From assembly GCA_017848205.1 (NCBI GenBank), contig JAGDDO010000038.1, forward strand, positions 1 through 7,316: DNA of 7,316 bases, in the 5' to 3' direction. Every line of letters starts with the position of its first letter. Position 1 is the first letter of the stretch. Below the pieces are notes generated by a model. That model saw nothing but the letters and a program-made list of their open reading frames with translations. It was not told the DNA's origin and did no database searches. Below are positions 1 through 5,988 of the stretch, piece by piece. Origin of the DNA: Oscillospiraceae bacterium (GTDB taxonomy: Bacteria; Bacillota_A; Clostridia; Oscillospirales; Ruminococcaceae). Both the position numbers and the translations under genes were made by a program.

Positions 1-1
1 A

Positions 2-814
2 AAATGTTCCGGAAGGCCGTACACGAAGAAAATACGTGATGCGAAATGCCCGGACTGCGGAAGTCTTCTTAAGTTTGAGGACGTTTCTGAAGAAAGCCTT
101 GCCGGCAGAAGAGAACTTCAGTTTCCGCGTACAGTTCCGGACTTAAAGGATCTTTTTAAGCCTGACGAAAAAAATGAAACTGTAAGGCAGACGCAGTTTT
201 CAGTTATTGACGGTGAGATTTTTTACGAATATCTCGGATTCGAGAAAACCGGTTCAGTTGATTTTACTGTAAGGTTCATTCTCGGAAACCAGCCGGACGG
301 AAATTCTGTTATAACCAAAACGCCTTTTGTAAGTCCGAAGATAAAGTTTGTTCAGAACCTTGAACTTTCCGAGCTTGAACTTATGAGAAAAAGCTTTGAA
401 CGTTCATTCACTGAACAGGGATTTGAAAAGGAACGCAGGCTTTTTAATGCTTTTGTAAAGCGTGGTGATGCGGTTCTTTTAAAAACGCTTACAGAAGTGT
501 ACGATGATGAAAGGATCACTGAGGAAGACAGATTTTCCGAGCGTTATTTCATAAATTACGACTACCAGCCTTTAGGCGGGATCAATCTCGGAGGACCTTT
601 TAAAAGGGAACACGGACTTTTTGACGAAGTAAAAAGAGTGCTTGACTCACGTTACGAAAAATACATGGAGTACATGATATTCCGCGCGAGAAACGGCGAC
701 AACATGACACTCAGCTCTTTTGCCGATGACTCGGCTGTAATTTTCGATGATCCTCATCTTGCTCTGGTAAGATACGACCGCCTGCTTAAGGAAGCAAAAG
801 CTACACGAATGTAA
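2..814 (+). CDS. Uncharacterised zinc-ribbon protein, N-terminus cut by window edge
   Basis: The frame is open from the first bases to a TAA at 812-814, giving 270 visible residues. The ATG at 383 is internal, because coding sequence continues unbroken upstream of it. The visible N-terminus has a cysteine at residue 2 and a C-P-D-C-G knuckle at residues 16-20. This looks like the second half of a zinc ribbon whose first cysteine pair is split by, or lies beyond, the window edge. The rest has no transmembrane segment or signal peptide and is rich in charged residues. It contains a probably beta-rich middle (about residues 55-110) and a helical C-terminal half rich in Lys, Arg, Asp and Glu. I do not recognise the family and assign no function. 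It ends 123 bases before the next gene, which has its own promoter, so the two are probably transcribed separately. Confidence 0.8.
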   Translation, partial: KCSGRPYTKKIRDAKCPDCGSLLKFEDVSEESLAGRRELQFPRTVPDLKDLFKPDEKNETVRQTQFSVIDGEIFYEYLGFEKTGSVDFTVRFILGNQPDGNSVITKTPFVSPKIKFVQNLELSELELMRKSFERSFTEQGFEKERRLFNAFVKRGDAVLLKTLTEVYDDERITEEDRFSERYFINYDYQPLGGINLGGPFKREHGLFDEVKRVLDSRYEKYMEYMIFRARNGDNMTLSSFADDSAVIFDDPHLALVRYDRLLKEAKATRM

Positions 815-829
815 TAAATCGGGATTTAT
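814..829. other. Small dyad just after the zinc-ribbon gene
   Basis: The sequence ATAAATC-GG-GATTTAT is a perfect 7+7 dyad overlapping the last base of the stop codon. The two-base centre is too tight for a full RNA hairpin and no T-tract follows, so it is a poor intrinsic terminator. It may be a weak transcript-end structure, a protein site or chance. Confidence 0.25.
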
Positions 830-872
830 CTGTACATAACATACAAAAATAATTAAAATTTATGGATATCAG

Positions 873-901
873 TTGCGGAAATAAACAGGATGTGTTATAA
901 T
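873..901 (+). promoter_or_regulatory. Sigma-A type promoter with extended -10, upstream of diguanylate cyclase gene
   Basis: A -35 element TTGCGG (873-878) is followed by a 17-base spacer and a perfect -10 TATAAT (896-901). TGT immediately precedes the -10, giving the TGn extension. Transcription should begin near 907-908, leaving a 5' leader of about 30 bases. There is no room for a riboswitch, so cyclic-di-GMP riboswitch control is unlikely here. Confidence 0.75.
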
Positions 902-924
902 ATAAAGGTAATCTATGATATGAT

Positions 925-931
925 AAAGGGG
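925..931 (+). promoter_or_regulatory. Ribosome binding site that points to a non-ATG start
   Basis: AAAGGGG at 925-931 is the best Shine-Dalgarno sequence in the short leader. The ATG at 932 directly abuts it and reads only three codons before TAG. In the coding frame, ATT at 937 lies five bases downstream and ATA at 940 eight bases downstream, both workable spacings. A second purine run, AAAGGA (949-954), sits six bases before an in-frame CTG at 961 and is the alternative. Confidence 0.5.
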
Positions 932-936
932 ATGAT

Positions 937-2274
937 ATTATAGAAACCAAAGGAAAAACACTGTCATTTGCTAATCTTGCACTTGCACTGGCTGACGATT
1001 ACACCAGCCTGTATGTTATCAATTCTGAGGATGACAGTTACATTGAATACGTTCCGAGCGGCGAAAACAAGGAACTTGTAATTGCTTCGAGCGGGGAAAA
1101 CTTTTACGGCGATGTACCGGAGAATGCACGTAAGCTGGTATACAAGGAAGACCAGGCGGAATTTTTAAATACCTTCAGCCGTGATAACGTTATGAAGGCA
1201 CTTGCAGCCGGACGTTCGTTTACACTGGACTACCGCCTTGTCATAGACGGTGTGCCGTGTTACTACTCACTCAAGACTATACGGTCCTACAGTGACCAAA
1301 GTATAATAATCGGTGTACAGAACGTTGACAGTCGGGTGCGCCACGAACAGGAAATGAAGAAGGAAATACAGACCTTCAGTGACATTTCCACTGCACTGGC
1401 ACAGCGCTATGCGGTTATCTATCATGTAAATGTGGTAAACGGTCACTATACTGAGTACAGTAACAGTGCACAGTATTCATGGGTAAAGAACGGCACCACA
1501 GGAGACTCCTTCTTTGAAGAATGCGCGGAGAACATTCAGACTTCGATCTATGAAGCCGACCGTTCCATGATGTCCACTGCAATGAAAAAGGAAAATCTTC
1601 TTAAAGCCATTGATATGTTCGGAAATGTAAATCTGACTTACCGGCTCATAGTGGACGGAGAACCGCAGTACGTGGCGCTGTACGCTGTACGTGCAGCGGA
1701 GGATTCGGATTATATAATAATTGCGGTTGCAAACATAGACAAATTCAAGCGTATGGAGCTCGACTACATTAACGCTGTTGAACTTGCAGGCAAGGACTGC
1801 CTTACAGGGGTAAAGAGCAAGCATGCCTATGCCGAGGCCGAAACAGAACTTGACAAAGAGATAGAAGAATCAGTATGCCAGCCTTTCGCTGTAGTTATGT
1901 GTGACTTAAACGGTCTAAAGGCCATAAACGACAACCACGGTCACAAGGCAGGTGACGACTATATCAGACAGGCAAGTGCAGTTATATGCAATACATTTTC
2001 TCACAGTCCGGTATTCAGAATAGGCGGCGATGAATTTGCCGTGCTGCTGAAGGGCAGGGACTATGAATGCCGCAGTGAGCTGATGGAGAGCATGTTTAAG
2101 GAGCTCGATGAAAACAGAAGAAACGGAATTCCGATGTTTGCCGCCGGAATTTCAGAATATGACGCCGGCACTGACATGCGCGTTCAGGATGTGTTTGAAC
2201 GTGCGGACAAACTCATGTATGAGAACAAAGTCAAATGCAAGGCGTCTGTAAACCGGGGAACGGAAGGGGGGTAA
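937..2274 (+). CDS. Diguanylate cyclase with two tandem PAS-like sensor repeats
   Basis: It makes cyclic-di-GMP from two GTP in the cytoplasm. The frame is open from 919, and codons from about 961 clearly encode the first sensor repeat. There is no in-frame ATG, GTG or TTG before the ATG at 1192, which would cut that repeat in half. I place the start at ATT 937 (445 residues); CTG 961 is an alternative. Numbering from 937, PAS-like repeat 1 covers about residues 12-135 and repeat 2 about 150-270. Each has a matching A-L-A start, a D-Y-R-L or T-Y-R-L strand and an I-I-I strand at its end. The GGDEF domain covers about 285-440, with metal-binding D323, N331-D332, G-H-K-A-G-D at about 335-340 and intact GGDEF at 363-367. 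The RxxD inhibitory site is absent (F-S-H-S at 354-357). No transmembrane segment is seen. The next gene begins four bases after the stop, so the two are an operon. Confidence 0.88.
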   Translation: MIETKGKTLSFANLALALADDYTSLYVINSEDDSYIEYVPSGENKELVIASSGENFYGDVPENARKLVYKEDQAEFLNTFSRDNVMKALAAGRSFTLDYRLVIDGVPCYYSLKTIRSYSDQSIIIGVQNVDSRVRHEQEMKKEIQTFSDISTALAQRYAVIYHVNVVNGHYTEYSNSAQYSWVKNGTTGDSFFEECAENIQTSIYEADRSMMSTAMKKENLLKAIDMFGNVNLTYRLIVDGEPQYVALYAVRAAEDSDYIIIAVANIDKFKRMELDYINAVELAGKDCLTGVKSKHAYAEAETELDKEIEESVCQPFAVVMCDLNGLKAINDNHGHKAGDDYIRQASAVICNTFSHSPVFRIGGDEFAVLLKGRDYECRSELMESMFKELDENRRNGIPMFAAGISEYDAGTDMRVQDVFERADKLMYENKVKCKASVNRGTEGG

Positions 2275-2278
2275 TACC

Positions 2279-4570
2279 GTGCGTATCACTTTTTCGGCTG
2301 TTTTTACAGTCGTGATCATTGCGCAGATAGTCTGTGTTATTAAGGCGAGACGTTCGGTAAAGCCTATCGCCCGTTACGTGGCTGCCATCAATTCAGCCAT
2401 AATACCGCCTCTGCTCGGAAATCTTATCCTGATAGGCTCTCATGACAAATTTCTTTCTCAGATAGGCTGCTACATATACTTTCTTGGGGTTGACCTTGTT
2501 GTAATGACTCTTGCGCAGTTTACAGTGGAGTACTGCAAAACAAGAAACAATACACTGAGTAAACCGAGGATAGTTTACATACCGCTTGCCATTGACGTTA
2601 TCCAGTTCCTTATTAATCCGTTTACCGGACATGCCTTTGACCTGAAACCGGTGGATTATGAAGGGACAGTATACTGGAAACTGGAACCGTACATCGGGCA
2701 GGCCTATCACAGAGTGGTAGCATACGCCATTGTTATAGCGGTGGTGGTCATCCTTCTTCAGACCGCTTCGCGAATGCCTAAGATCTACCGTGAACGCTAC
2801 ACTTCCATTTCGCTGGTAGTCATATTTGTCGGACTGTGGCAGGGAGCCTATCTGTTCTCCGATTCACCGATAGACCGTTCAATGCTGGGCTACGGAACAC
2901 TCGGAATACTCATCTACTTCTTCGCGCTGCAGTACAGGCCGTTAAGGCTTCTTGACAGGATACTTTCAAGTATTGTTTCGGGAATGGATGAAGCACTTTA
3001 CATATTTGATCCTGCAGGAAAGTGCATATGGGCAAATAAAACGGGGCTTGAACTGGCGAAAGTCAGTGAGGATGAGATCGAAAAGGCTGCTGATTCACTC
3101 ATGGCTCTCTTTAAAAATGCGGGCAGTGAGAATGACACAGGCAGTGTTCAGCGTGTTGTCGGCAGCGGTGATGACGCCCGTTACTATACTCTTGAAGAAA
3201 ACAGGACTGTAGATGAAAACGGAAAGTCACTGGGTACATATCTCCGTATCTGTGACGTTACCGACGAACAGAACAGAATGAAGCGCGAGATGTATGCTGC
3301 CACACATGATCTCATGACAGGAGTTTACACGCGTGAATATCTGTTTACAAAGATATCTGAAAAACTTGTTAATAATCCGGACACAGTTTATTATATTCTG
3401 TATATCGATGTAAAGAACTTCCGGATGGTCAACGATATTTTCGGTACTGAATTCGGCGATCATACCATCAGGCATATGGGCGAGTGGATAAGTAATTATC
3501 TGTCACCGAACTGCATATACGGCAGACTTATCGGCGCTTCCTTCGGAGTGCTTATGCCTAAGAATGAATGGGAGCATGACTACATTGAAAAAACACTTAC
3601 GAATTTTGTACTGAAAGACCAGAAAGCCAGCTACCATGTGCTTATACATGTAGGTATCTATGAGATTGAAAGTAAGGATGAGGACGTTTCAGTAATGTTT
3701 GACCGTGCCTTCCTTTCACTTTCCACTATTACTGATGAGTTCCATGTTCACATAGCGTATTACGATGCAGCTATCCGTGAAAAGATCCTGTGGGATCAGA
3801 ACATATCCGGTCAGCTGAAAGAAGCGATAGAAAACCGTGATCTTTGTCCGTATCTTCAGCCGATAGCAGACAGCAGGGGAAATATCGTAGGTGCCGAGGC
3901 ACTGGCAAGATGGGAACACGCTGAGTACGGATTCCTTGCACCGTATAAATTCATTCCGGTGTTTGAACATAATGGTCTTATAGTTGATGTTGACCAGCAT
4001 ATGTGGCGCTGTGCCTGTGAGATACTTGCACGCTGGAAGAAACTCGGTTCGGACAAGTTTATTTCAGTAAACATTTCACCTATGGATTTTTATTTCATTG
4101 ATGTATATGAAAAACTGAATTCACTTGTCAGAGAGTATGAGATTGATCCGTCAAAACTCAGAATCGAGATAACGGAAACCGTCATGATGGATGATGCCGA
4201 GAACAGAATGGAGATACTTCAGAAGTTCAGAGAAGACGGCTTCATCGTTGAGATGGATGACTTCGGAAGCGGCTACTCATCACTCAACATGCTTAAGGAT
4301 ATGCCGGTCGATGTACTCAAGATCGATATGAAGTTCCTCGGAAAGAGCAACAACGTCGAAAGAGCAAGGATCATTGTGGACAATATAATTTCACTTTCCA
4401 GAGACCTCGGCGTAACCGCACTTACCGAAGGCGTTGAAACAGAAGATCAGTATAACAATCTTTCCTCTATGGGCTGTGAACTGTTTCAGGGATATTATTT
4501 CGCAAAGCCGATGCCGGTAAAAGAATACGAAAAATTCGCCGGTATTGCAGATGATGATTCCGCGGAATAA
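2279..4570 (+). CDS. Membrane 7TM-PAS-GGDEF(degenerate)-EAL cyclic-di-GMP phosphodiesterase
   Basis: This protein probably hydrolyses cyclic-di-GMP to pGpG at the inner face of the membrane. The GTG start has a strong purine-rich ribosome site (about 2262-2271, seven bases away), and a stop lies just upstream in frame. The 763 residues carry about seven hydrophobic segments (near 5-21, 34-53, 60-83, 95-113, 143-163, 174-192 and 200-216), like the seven-helix sensor found on some histidine kinases. A PAS domain follows at about 226-332. The GGDEF-like domain starts near H343-D344 and keeps D377, but its signature reads I-G-A-S-F (418-422), so it should not make cyclic-di-GMP; it may bind GTP. 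The EAL domain (about 515-755) has all expected catalytic residues: E540 of EAL, N598, E633, D660-D661 in DDFGSG, K681, E717 and Q737. The tail is acidic. It is coupled four bases behind the cyclase gene, consistent with opposing activities in one operon. Confidence 0.93.
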   Translation: MRITFSAVFTVVIIAQIVCVIKARRSVKPIARYVAAINSAIIPPLLGNLILIGSHDKFLSQIGCYIYFLGVDLVVMTLAQFTVEYCKTRNNTLSKPRIVYIPLAIDVIQFLINPFTGHAFDLKPVDYEGTVYWKLEPYIGQAYHRVVAYAIVIAVVVILLQTASRMPKIYRERYTSISLVVIFVGLWQGAYLFSDSPIDRSMLGYGTLGILIYFFALQYRPLRLLDRILSSIVSGMDEALYIFDPAGKCIWANKTGLELAKVSEDEIEKAADSLMALFKNAGSENDTGSVQRVVGSGDDARYYTLEENRTVDENGKSLGTYLRICDVTDEQNRMKREMYAATHDLMTGVYTREYLFTKISEKLVNNPDTVYYILYIDVKNFRMVNDIFGTEFGDHTIRHMGEWISNYLSPNCIYGRLIGASFGVLMPKNEWEHDYIEKTLTNFVLKDQKASYHVLIHVGIYEIESKDEDVSVMFDRAFLSLSTITDEFHVHIAYYDAAIREKILWDQNISGQLKEAIENRDLCPYLQPIADSRGNIVGAEALARWEHAEYGFLAPYKFIPVFEHNGLIVDVDQHMWRCACEILARWKKLGSDKFISVNISPMDFYFIDVYEKLNSLVREYEIDPSKLRIEITETVMMDDAENRMEILQKFREDGFIVEMDDFGSGYSSLNMLKDMPVDVLKIDMKFLGKSNNVERARIIVDNIISLSRDLGVTALTEGVETEDQYNNLSSMGCELFQGYYFAKPMPVKEYEKFAGIADDDSAE

Positions 4571-4588
4571 AAAAATATTAAATCTTAT

Positions 4589-4616
4589 AACGGGTACTGC
4601 GTTTGCGGTACCCGTT
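4589..4616. terminator. Strong stem-loop after the cyclic-di-GMP operon
   Basis: AACGGGTACTGC, loop GTTT, then GCGGTACCCGTT forms a 12-bp stem with one T-G wobble, 18 bases after the EAL gene's stop. It is the natural end of the operon transcript. However, no T-tract follows on the plus strand (AAATGT comes next), so it is not a textbook intrinsic terminator. It may act mainly as a 3'-end stabilising hairpin. Confidence 0.55.
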
Positions 4617-4622
4617 AAATGT

Positions 4623-4680
4623 AAGGTAGCAAACACTTCGTGTTCGCTGCTATAGAAAAGCAGCAAAATTCTTGCTGCTT
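4623..4680. repeat. 58-bp structured repeat, copy 1
   Basis: This copy matches copy 2 (5234-5291) at 54 of 58 positions in the same orientation. Hairpin A (4625-4651) pairs GGTAGC with GCTGCT around an inner ACAC-TTC-GTGT stem, with one A-C mismatch. Hairpin B (4658-4680) is a perfect 9-bp stem, AAGCAGCAA with TTGCTGCTT, and an AATTC loop. No T-tract follows hairpin B. The element looks like a REP-type or miniature interspersed repeat; its family is unknown to me. Confidence 0.8.
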
Positions 4681-4729
4681 CGTATGGGTAGCTCTTAACA
4701 GCCTCATTAAATGGAAGGTGGATATTATG

Positions 4730-4758
4730 TTGAAGAAAAATCTGTAATATGGTATAAT
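4730..4758 (+). promoter_or_regulatory. Sigma-A type promoter with extended -10, upstream of 144-residue gene
   Basis: The -35 is TTGAAG (4730-4735), the spacer is 17 bases and the -10 is a perfect TATAAT (4753-4758) preceded by TGG, a TGn extension. The start of transcription should lie near 4765, about 31 bases before the gene's ATG. It resembles the promoter at 873-901 in layout. Confidence 0.75.
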
Positions 4759-4795
4759 GTAACCATAAAAATATAATTTTATAAAGGAAAATACA

Positions 4796-5230
4796 ATGAA
4801 TATAAATTCATCAGAGCTGGATAAATTTAAAGAAGATTTTGAAGCAGCAATGGTTTCGCTTCAGGAAAAGTATGATGTTACAATTACTCTTGGACCGATA
4901 ACATATTATAAAAATGATTTTTCAGCTTCACTGACTGTTGATAACGGTCGTGATCCGGAAGAAATACGATGCAGAAGATTTAACAGGAATGTATGGAAAT
5001 ATAAATCTCTTGGATTCGAAGAAGGCATGTACAGACGTATTTTTATAGCAGATGATGAAAAACGTTATGCTATCCTGGGTTTTAACACCAAGGCCAAAAA
5101 GTATCCGCTTGTAATAGCTGACATCGAGACAGGTGAATCATTCAAGGCCACTACAGGTTTTGTAAGGCAGATCGTTAATGAATTTTATATAGAAGCTGTT
5201 ACTGTAAATGATGATGATTTTGTCGACTAA
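4796..5230 (+). CDS. Hypothetical 144-residue protein, phage-associated type
   Basis: The function is unknown. The ATG has AAAGGA (4783-4788) seven bases upstream and a convincing promoter before that. The protein is soluble, with no signal peptide or membrane segment. It begins with an acidic helix (about 1-26, including F-K-E-D-F-E-A-A). A strand-rich part follows with Y-D-V-T-I-T-L-G-P-I-T-Y near 26-37. The C-terminal half (about 85-125) contains R-Y-A-I-L-G-F-N-T-K-A-K-K-Y-P near 90-104, and the tail is acidic. From memory, the combination of a K-Y-x-V-x-I-x-L-G start with an Y-x-I-x-G-x-N-x-x-A-x-x-Y-P motif occurs in uncharacterised proteins of phages and mobile elements of Clostridia; this is recollection, not a search result. 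The gene stands alone between the two 58-bp repeats and is AT-richer than the operon on its left. Confidence 0.8.
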   Translation: MNINSSELDKFKEDFEAAMVSLQEKYDVTITLGPITYYKNDFSASLTVDNGRDPEEIRCRRFNRNVWKYKSLGFEEGMYRRIFIADDEKRYAILGFNTKAKKYPLVIADIETGESFKATTGFVRQIVNEFYIEAVTVNDDDFVD

Positions 5231-5233
5231 TAA

Positions 5234-5291
5234 AAGGTAGCGTACACTTCGTGTCCGCTGCTATTGAAAAGCAGCAAAATTCTTGCTGCTT
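5234..5291. repeat. 58-bp structured repeat, copy 2
   Basis: This second copy begins four bases after the stop of the 144-residue gene. It differs from copy 1 at four positions. Two lie in the left arm of hairpin A, one in its right arm and one in the linker; hairpin B (5269-5291) is identical. The hairpin A changes move the single stem mismatch by one position: the G-C pair is restored where copy 1 has A-C, while T-C replaces A-T. The stem therefore keeps its number of pairs. It could also serve as the transcript end of the upstream gene. Confidence 0.8.
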
Positions 5292-5339
5292 ATTCACCGA
5301 TAAGTGCATAAAATTTGAACGTTCGGAGGTACCAAAGAA

Positions 5340-5489
5340 ATGAACGGCCGGGAAGATAAAAAAAGCAACGATTTGTTTTACACCTGTTCTCTTATAGAAT
5401 ACATTGCAAGGAAAACAAAGAACAAGCCGTCAGTTATTACTGAACTTATTGGTAGGGAACGCATCAGATTCAATGTCCTGTTTCTATAA
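5340..5489 (+). pseudogene. Truncated gene, 5' end of a gut-Clostridia hypothetical family
   Basis: A good ribosome site (GGAGG at 5325-5329) precedes the ATG at 5340. The frame reads 49 codons to a TAA at 5487-5489. The protein begins with a charged stretch and then S-N-D-L-F-Y-T-C-S-L-I-E-Y-I-A-R-K-T-K-N (residues 9-28). From memory this is the start of an uncharacterised family common in gut Clostridia, whose members normally continue well beyond 49 residues. After about residue 42 the match fades, and the other two frames do not restore it. I infer that the 3' part was lost by deletion rather than by a simple frameshift. It could still be a short expressed peptide, since the start signals are intact. 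Confidence 0.5.
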
Positions 5490-5505
5490 AACGTCTGGTT
5501 GATAA

Positions 5506-5805
5506 TGTAGACTAAAAAATTCTAGGGAACTTAGGATTAATGATCTTAATCCTTACCCAGCAATTCTTAAACAATATGAATATGAGTCAAAGGGCTGTGA
5601 TTCTTTTGTTGCTGACATTCCATGCGAACAATGCGGAAAAAATGGAATTTCAAAAAATGAAACATTTCTGCCGATTGGCCGCTGTTGCTATTGTGGTTTT
5701 GAAAACGAATTAGCTACATGTACTCGTTGTGGCGAGTTATTTAATGCAAATGAACTTGAAGGCGGTTTTTGCTCGAATTGTGCTGATAATATCGAGAAGC
5801 AATAA
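5506..5805 (+). pseudogene. Start-less 3' fragment of a cysteine-rich zinc-ribbon gene
   Basis: The frame is open from just after a TAA at 5503-5505 to a TAA at 5803-5805, about 99 codons, but has no ATG, GTG or TTG. The C-terminal 60 residues contain paired cysteine knuckles: C-E-Q-C, C-C-Y-C, C-T-R-C and C-S-N-C. This is a double zinc ribbon of the kind found at the ends of nucleic-acid-binding or phage-linked proteins. Both the regular spacing of the knuckles and the clean stop show that it was once translated. The parent gene is not identified. It lies directly downstream of the truncated gene at 5340-5489 and is in a different frame, which fits a deletion that removed the 3' end of one gene and the 5' end of another. 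Confidence 0.55.
5533..5553. repeat. Inverted repeat in the decayed region
   Basis: AGGATTAA, loop TGATC, then TTAATCCT is a perfect 8-bp inverted repeat near the start of the start-less zinc-ribbon fragment, 44 bases after the truncated upstream frame ends. It could be a relic of the rearrangement or chance in AT-rich DNA. Confidence 0.35.
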
Positions 5806-5830
5806 AGGTTATTTATTGTGAATTTTCAAG

Positions 5831-5855
5831 GTAAATGCAAAATAGCAGCATTTAC
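5831..5855. terminator. Stem-loop after the zinc-ribbon fragment
   Basis: GTAAATGC, a nine-base loop, then GCATTTAC gives a perfect 8-bp stem 26 bases after the fragment's stop. It sits where a transcript end would be expected, but the stem is AT-rich and no T-tract follows. Only a tentative transcript-end role is supported. Confidence 0.35.
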
Positions 5856-5907
5856 TATGAATGTATCAAATTTGTGGTCGAAAGCCTTTATAGCTAATAA
5901 GGTTTCC

Positions 5908-5931
5908 TAATTGATTTAAGGAAATCAATTA
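5908..5931. other. Perfect 10-bp AT-rich hairpin upstream of the AlbA_2 gene
   Basis: TAATTGATTT, loop AAGG, then AAATCAATTA forms a perfect 10-bp stem with a four-base loop, about 58 bases before the AlbA_2 start codon. A competing 8-bp pairing (GGTTTCCT at 5901-5908 with AGGAAATC at 5919-5926, one wobble) overlaps it. It may be a transcript-end hairpin, a leader structure or a protein site. No T-tract is present on either side. Confidence 0.4.
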
Positions 5932-5949
5932 AAAATTAGATCATATATG

Positions 5950-5973
5950 ATGTCATGATGACATATTTGACAT
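5950..5973. promoter_or_regulatory. Candidate operator: three evenly spaced TGACAT half-sites
   Basis: ATGTCAT-G-ATGACAT (5950-5964) is a near-perfect 15-bp dyad. A third TGACAT lies at 5968-5973, so the three half-sites start 9 bases apart (5950, 5959, 5968) with the first inverted. They lie just before the AlbA_2 gene's ribosome site (GAGG, 5976-5979). Position and symmetry suggest a repressor site, possibly autoregulatory. No confident promoter could be placed around it. Confidence 0.45.
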
Positions 5974-5988
5974 GTGAGGTATTAATTA

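Noticed and set aside
902..936. Possible cyclic-di-GMP riboswitch in the leader of the operon
   Set aside because: The leader from the predicted start of transcription is only about 30 bases, far too short for a GEMM-type aptamer.
1477..1824. Antisense open frame over the diguanylate cyclase gene
   Set aside because: It lies wholly within a gene with clear domains on the other strand, and has no ribosome site or recognisable motif.
2952..3212. Plus-strand open frame inside the EAL gene in another frame
   Set aside because: It overlaps the PAS domain coding sequence and its translation has no family features; a frame shadow.
4711..4776. Possible 21-codon peptide, and a 6-codon frame at 4727-4747 behind a GGAAGGTGG run
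   Set aside because: Both overlap the promoter of the 144-residue gene. Neither has an upstream promoter I can see, and the purine run alone is weak evidence.
4623..5291. CRISPR array interpretation of the repeats
   Set aside because: There are only two copies, separated by a gene rather than by short spacers, and no cas genes are visible.
5317..5324. GAACGTTC palindrome near the truncated gene's ribosome site
   Set aside because: Eight bases of symmetry are common by chance and it does not match a LexA-type box I know.
5967..5972. Perfect TTGACA resembling a -35 element
   Set aside because: A -10 at proper distance would fall inside the AlbA_2 coding sequence, and no TATAAT-like sequence is there. 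It is better read as part of the half-site cluster.
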